Source of the DNA: Marinobacter sp. Arc7-DN-1
Lineage (GTDB): Bacteria > Pseudomonadota > Gammaproteobacteria > Pseudomonadales > Oleiphilaceae
Assembly (NCBI RefSeq): GCF_003441595.1
Contig: NZ_CP031848.1
Location: forward strand, 1,178,001-1,242,000
Direction: 5' to 3'
Length of the DNA: 64,000 bases
The notes beneath the pieces were generated by a model. That model did not search any database, was not told the origin of the DNA, and was given only the letters and a program-made list of their open reading frames with translations. The position numbers were made by a program, and so were the translations under genes. This document shows positions 63,537-64,000 of the stretch, one piece after another (within the stretch, counting starts at the first letter, position 1; each line of letters opens with the position of its first letter).

Positions 63537-64000
63537 CCGATACCGGGGCCTGATGGCTGCCCTGCTGACCGTCGCCATGGCCGGGCCGGCGGCAGCTTTC
63601 GAGCTTGATTCTGATATTCCCATCAAGGTAACCGCAGACAACGCCCGCCTCGACGACGGCCAGGGTATCGCCACCTACACCGGCGATGTAGAGCTGGAAC
63701 AGGGCGAGACCCATCTGAGCGCGGAGCGTGTGGTTCTGTACCGCGACGAAAACGGCCTGAACCGGATTGAAGCCTTCGGAAGCCCGGCCCGTTACCGCCA
63801 GCCAACCCGTGAGGGCGAAGGTGAAACCGACGCCAGGGCGCTGAATATTACCTGGTCGGCCACTGACCAGCGTCTGATCTTTGAACGGCAAGCGGTCATC
63901 GAACAGAATGGCAACCTGTTCCGGGGCGATGTCATCCATTATGATACCGTCCGCCGGGTCGTAACTGCCCAAGGCGGCGCCGATACCGGTGAAGGATCCG
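63520..64000 (+). CDS. lptA: LptA, periplasmic LPS bridge protein, cut by window end
   Basis: Open from ATG at 63520, overlapping lptC by 17 nt, to the window edge (160 codons). Signal peptide RYRGLMAALLTVAMAGPAAA, then SDIPIKVTADNARLDDGQGI, YTGDVELEQGETHLSAERVV and YDTVRRVVTAQGGA, the OstA/LptA jellyroll repeat. Polymerises between LptC and LptD to carry LPS to the outer membrane. Confidence 0.93.
   Translation, partial: MKPETNRYRGLMAALLTVAMAGPAAAFELDSDIPIKVTADNARLDDGQGIATYTGDVELEQGETHLSAERVVLYRDENGLNRIEAFGSPARYRQPTREGEGETDARALNITWSATDQRLIFERQAVIEQNGNLFRGDVIHYDTVRRVVTAQGGADTGEGS

Overview
The window looks like the chromosome of a marine gammaproteobacterium, most likely Marinobacter or a close relative. 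This is inferred from protein similarity and gene order (pilA/pilBCD-coaE-yacG; mlaFEDCB-ibaG-murA-hisG-hisD-hisC; divergent kdsD-kdsC-lptC-lptA). No rRNA, tRNA or CRISPR array was seen.

Layout. (1) 1-7.3 kb: surface-polysaccharide genes on the minus strand (SLBB/Wza-type export protein, Wzi, short Wzz-like protein, RfaH antiterminator, CysQ), interrupted by a Phd-PIN toxin-antitoxin pair and by copies of a palindromic CACGGAC element. (2) 7.3-27.8 kb: a plastic accessory island. It holds VapBC-like, HipBA, HEPN-MNT, two HigBA and DUF4258-DUF2283 modules, a CcdA with a CcdB stump, Phd remnants, a GSU2403-type nucleotidyltransferase, two beta-CASP metallo-hydrolases plus fragments, three Rpn copies (one full), one complete and two broken REP-associated (RAYT, Y1/HUH) transposases, a stand-alone pilin, and two broken copies of a pilin/O-antigen ligase. 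Many duplicated pieces begin just beside the tag GTGCCTGTCC. (3) 27.9-42.3 kb: core type IV pilus genes pilA, pilB, pilC, pilD, then coaE, a secreted protein, trmO, a BarA/GacS-like hybrid kinase, yacG, a YfaZ-like porin, a large lipoprotein and a Bax-like glucosaminidase. (4) 42.4-51.3 kb: a MalT-like LuxR regulator, a DUF1329/DUF1302 pair, a thiolase and zapE. (5) 51.5-64 kb: zapG/yhcB, a Nif3-family gene, hisC, hisD, hisG, murA, ibaG, mlaBCDEF and, divergently, kdsD, kdsC, lptC and lptA (cut by the window end).

Four repeat systems overlie the genes: (A) hairpins with GGGGTCAGA...TCTGACCCC ends whose arms change in a compensating way; (B) CACGGAC palindromes near the polysaccharide genes; (C) GTGCCTGTCC tags at breakpoints of duplicated gene pieces, in the same island as the RAYT; (D) three long inverted-repeat elements with a conserved ~54-nt centre but unrelated arms, two of which flank hisC. 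The strongest candidates for something undescribed are C (a RAYT-linked duplication process) and D. One caution: the 5' ligase copy differs from its twin almost only by single-base indels in short homopolymer runs, so part of that duplication could be a sequencing or assembly artefact.
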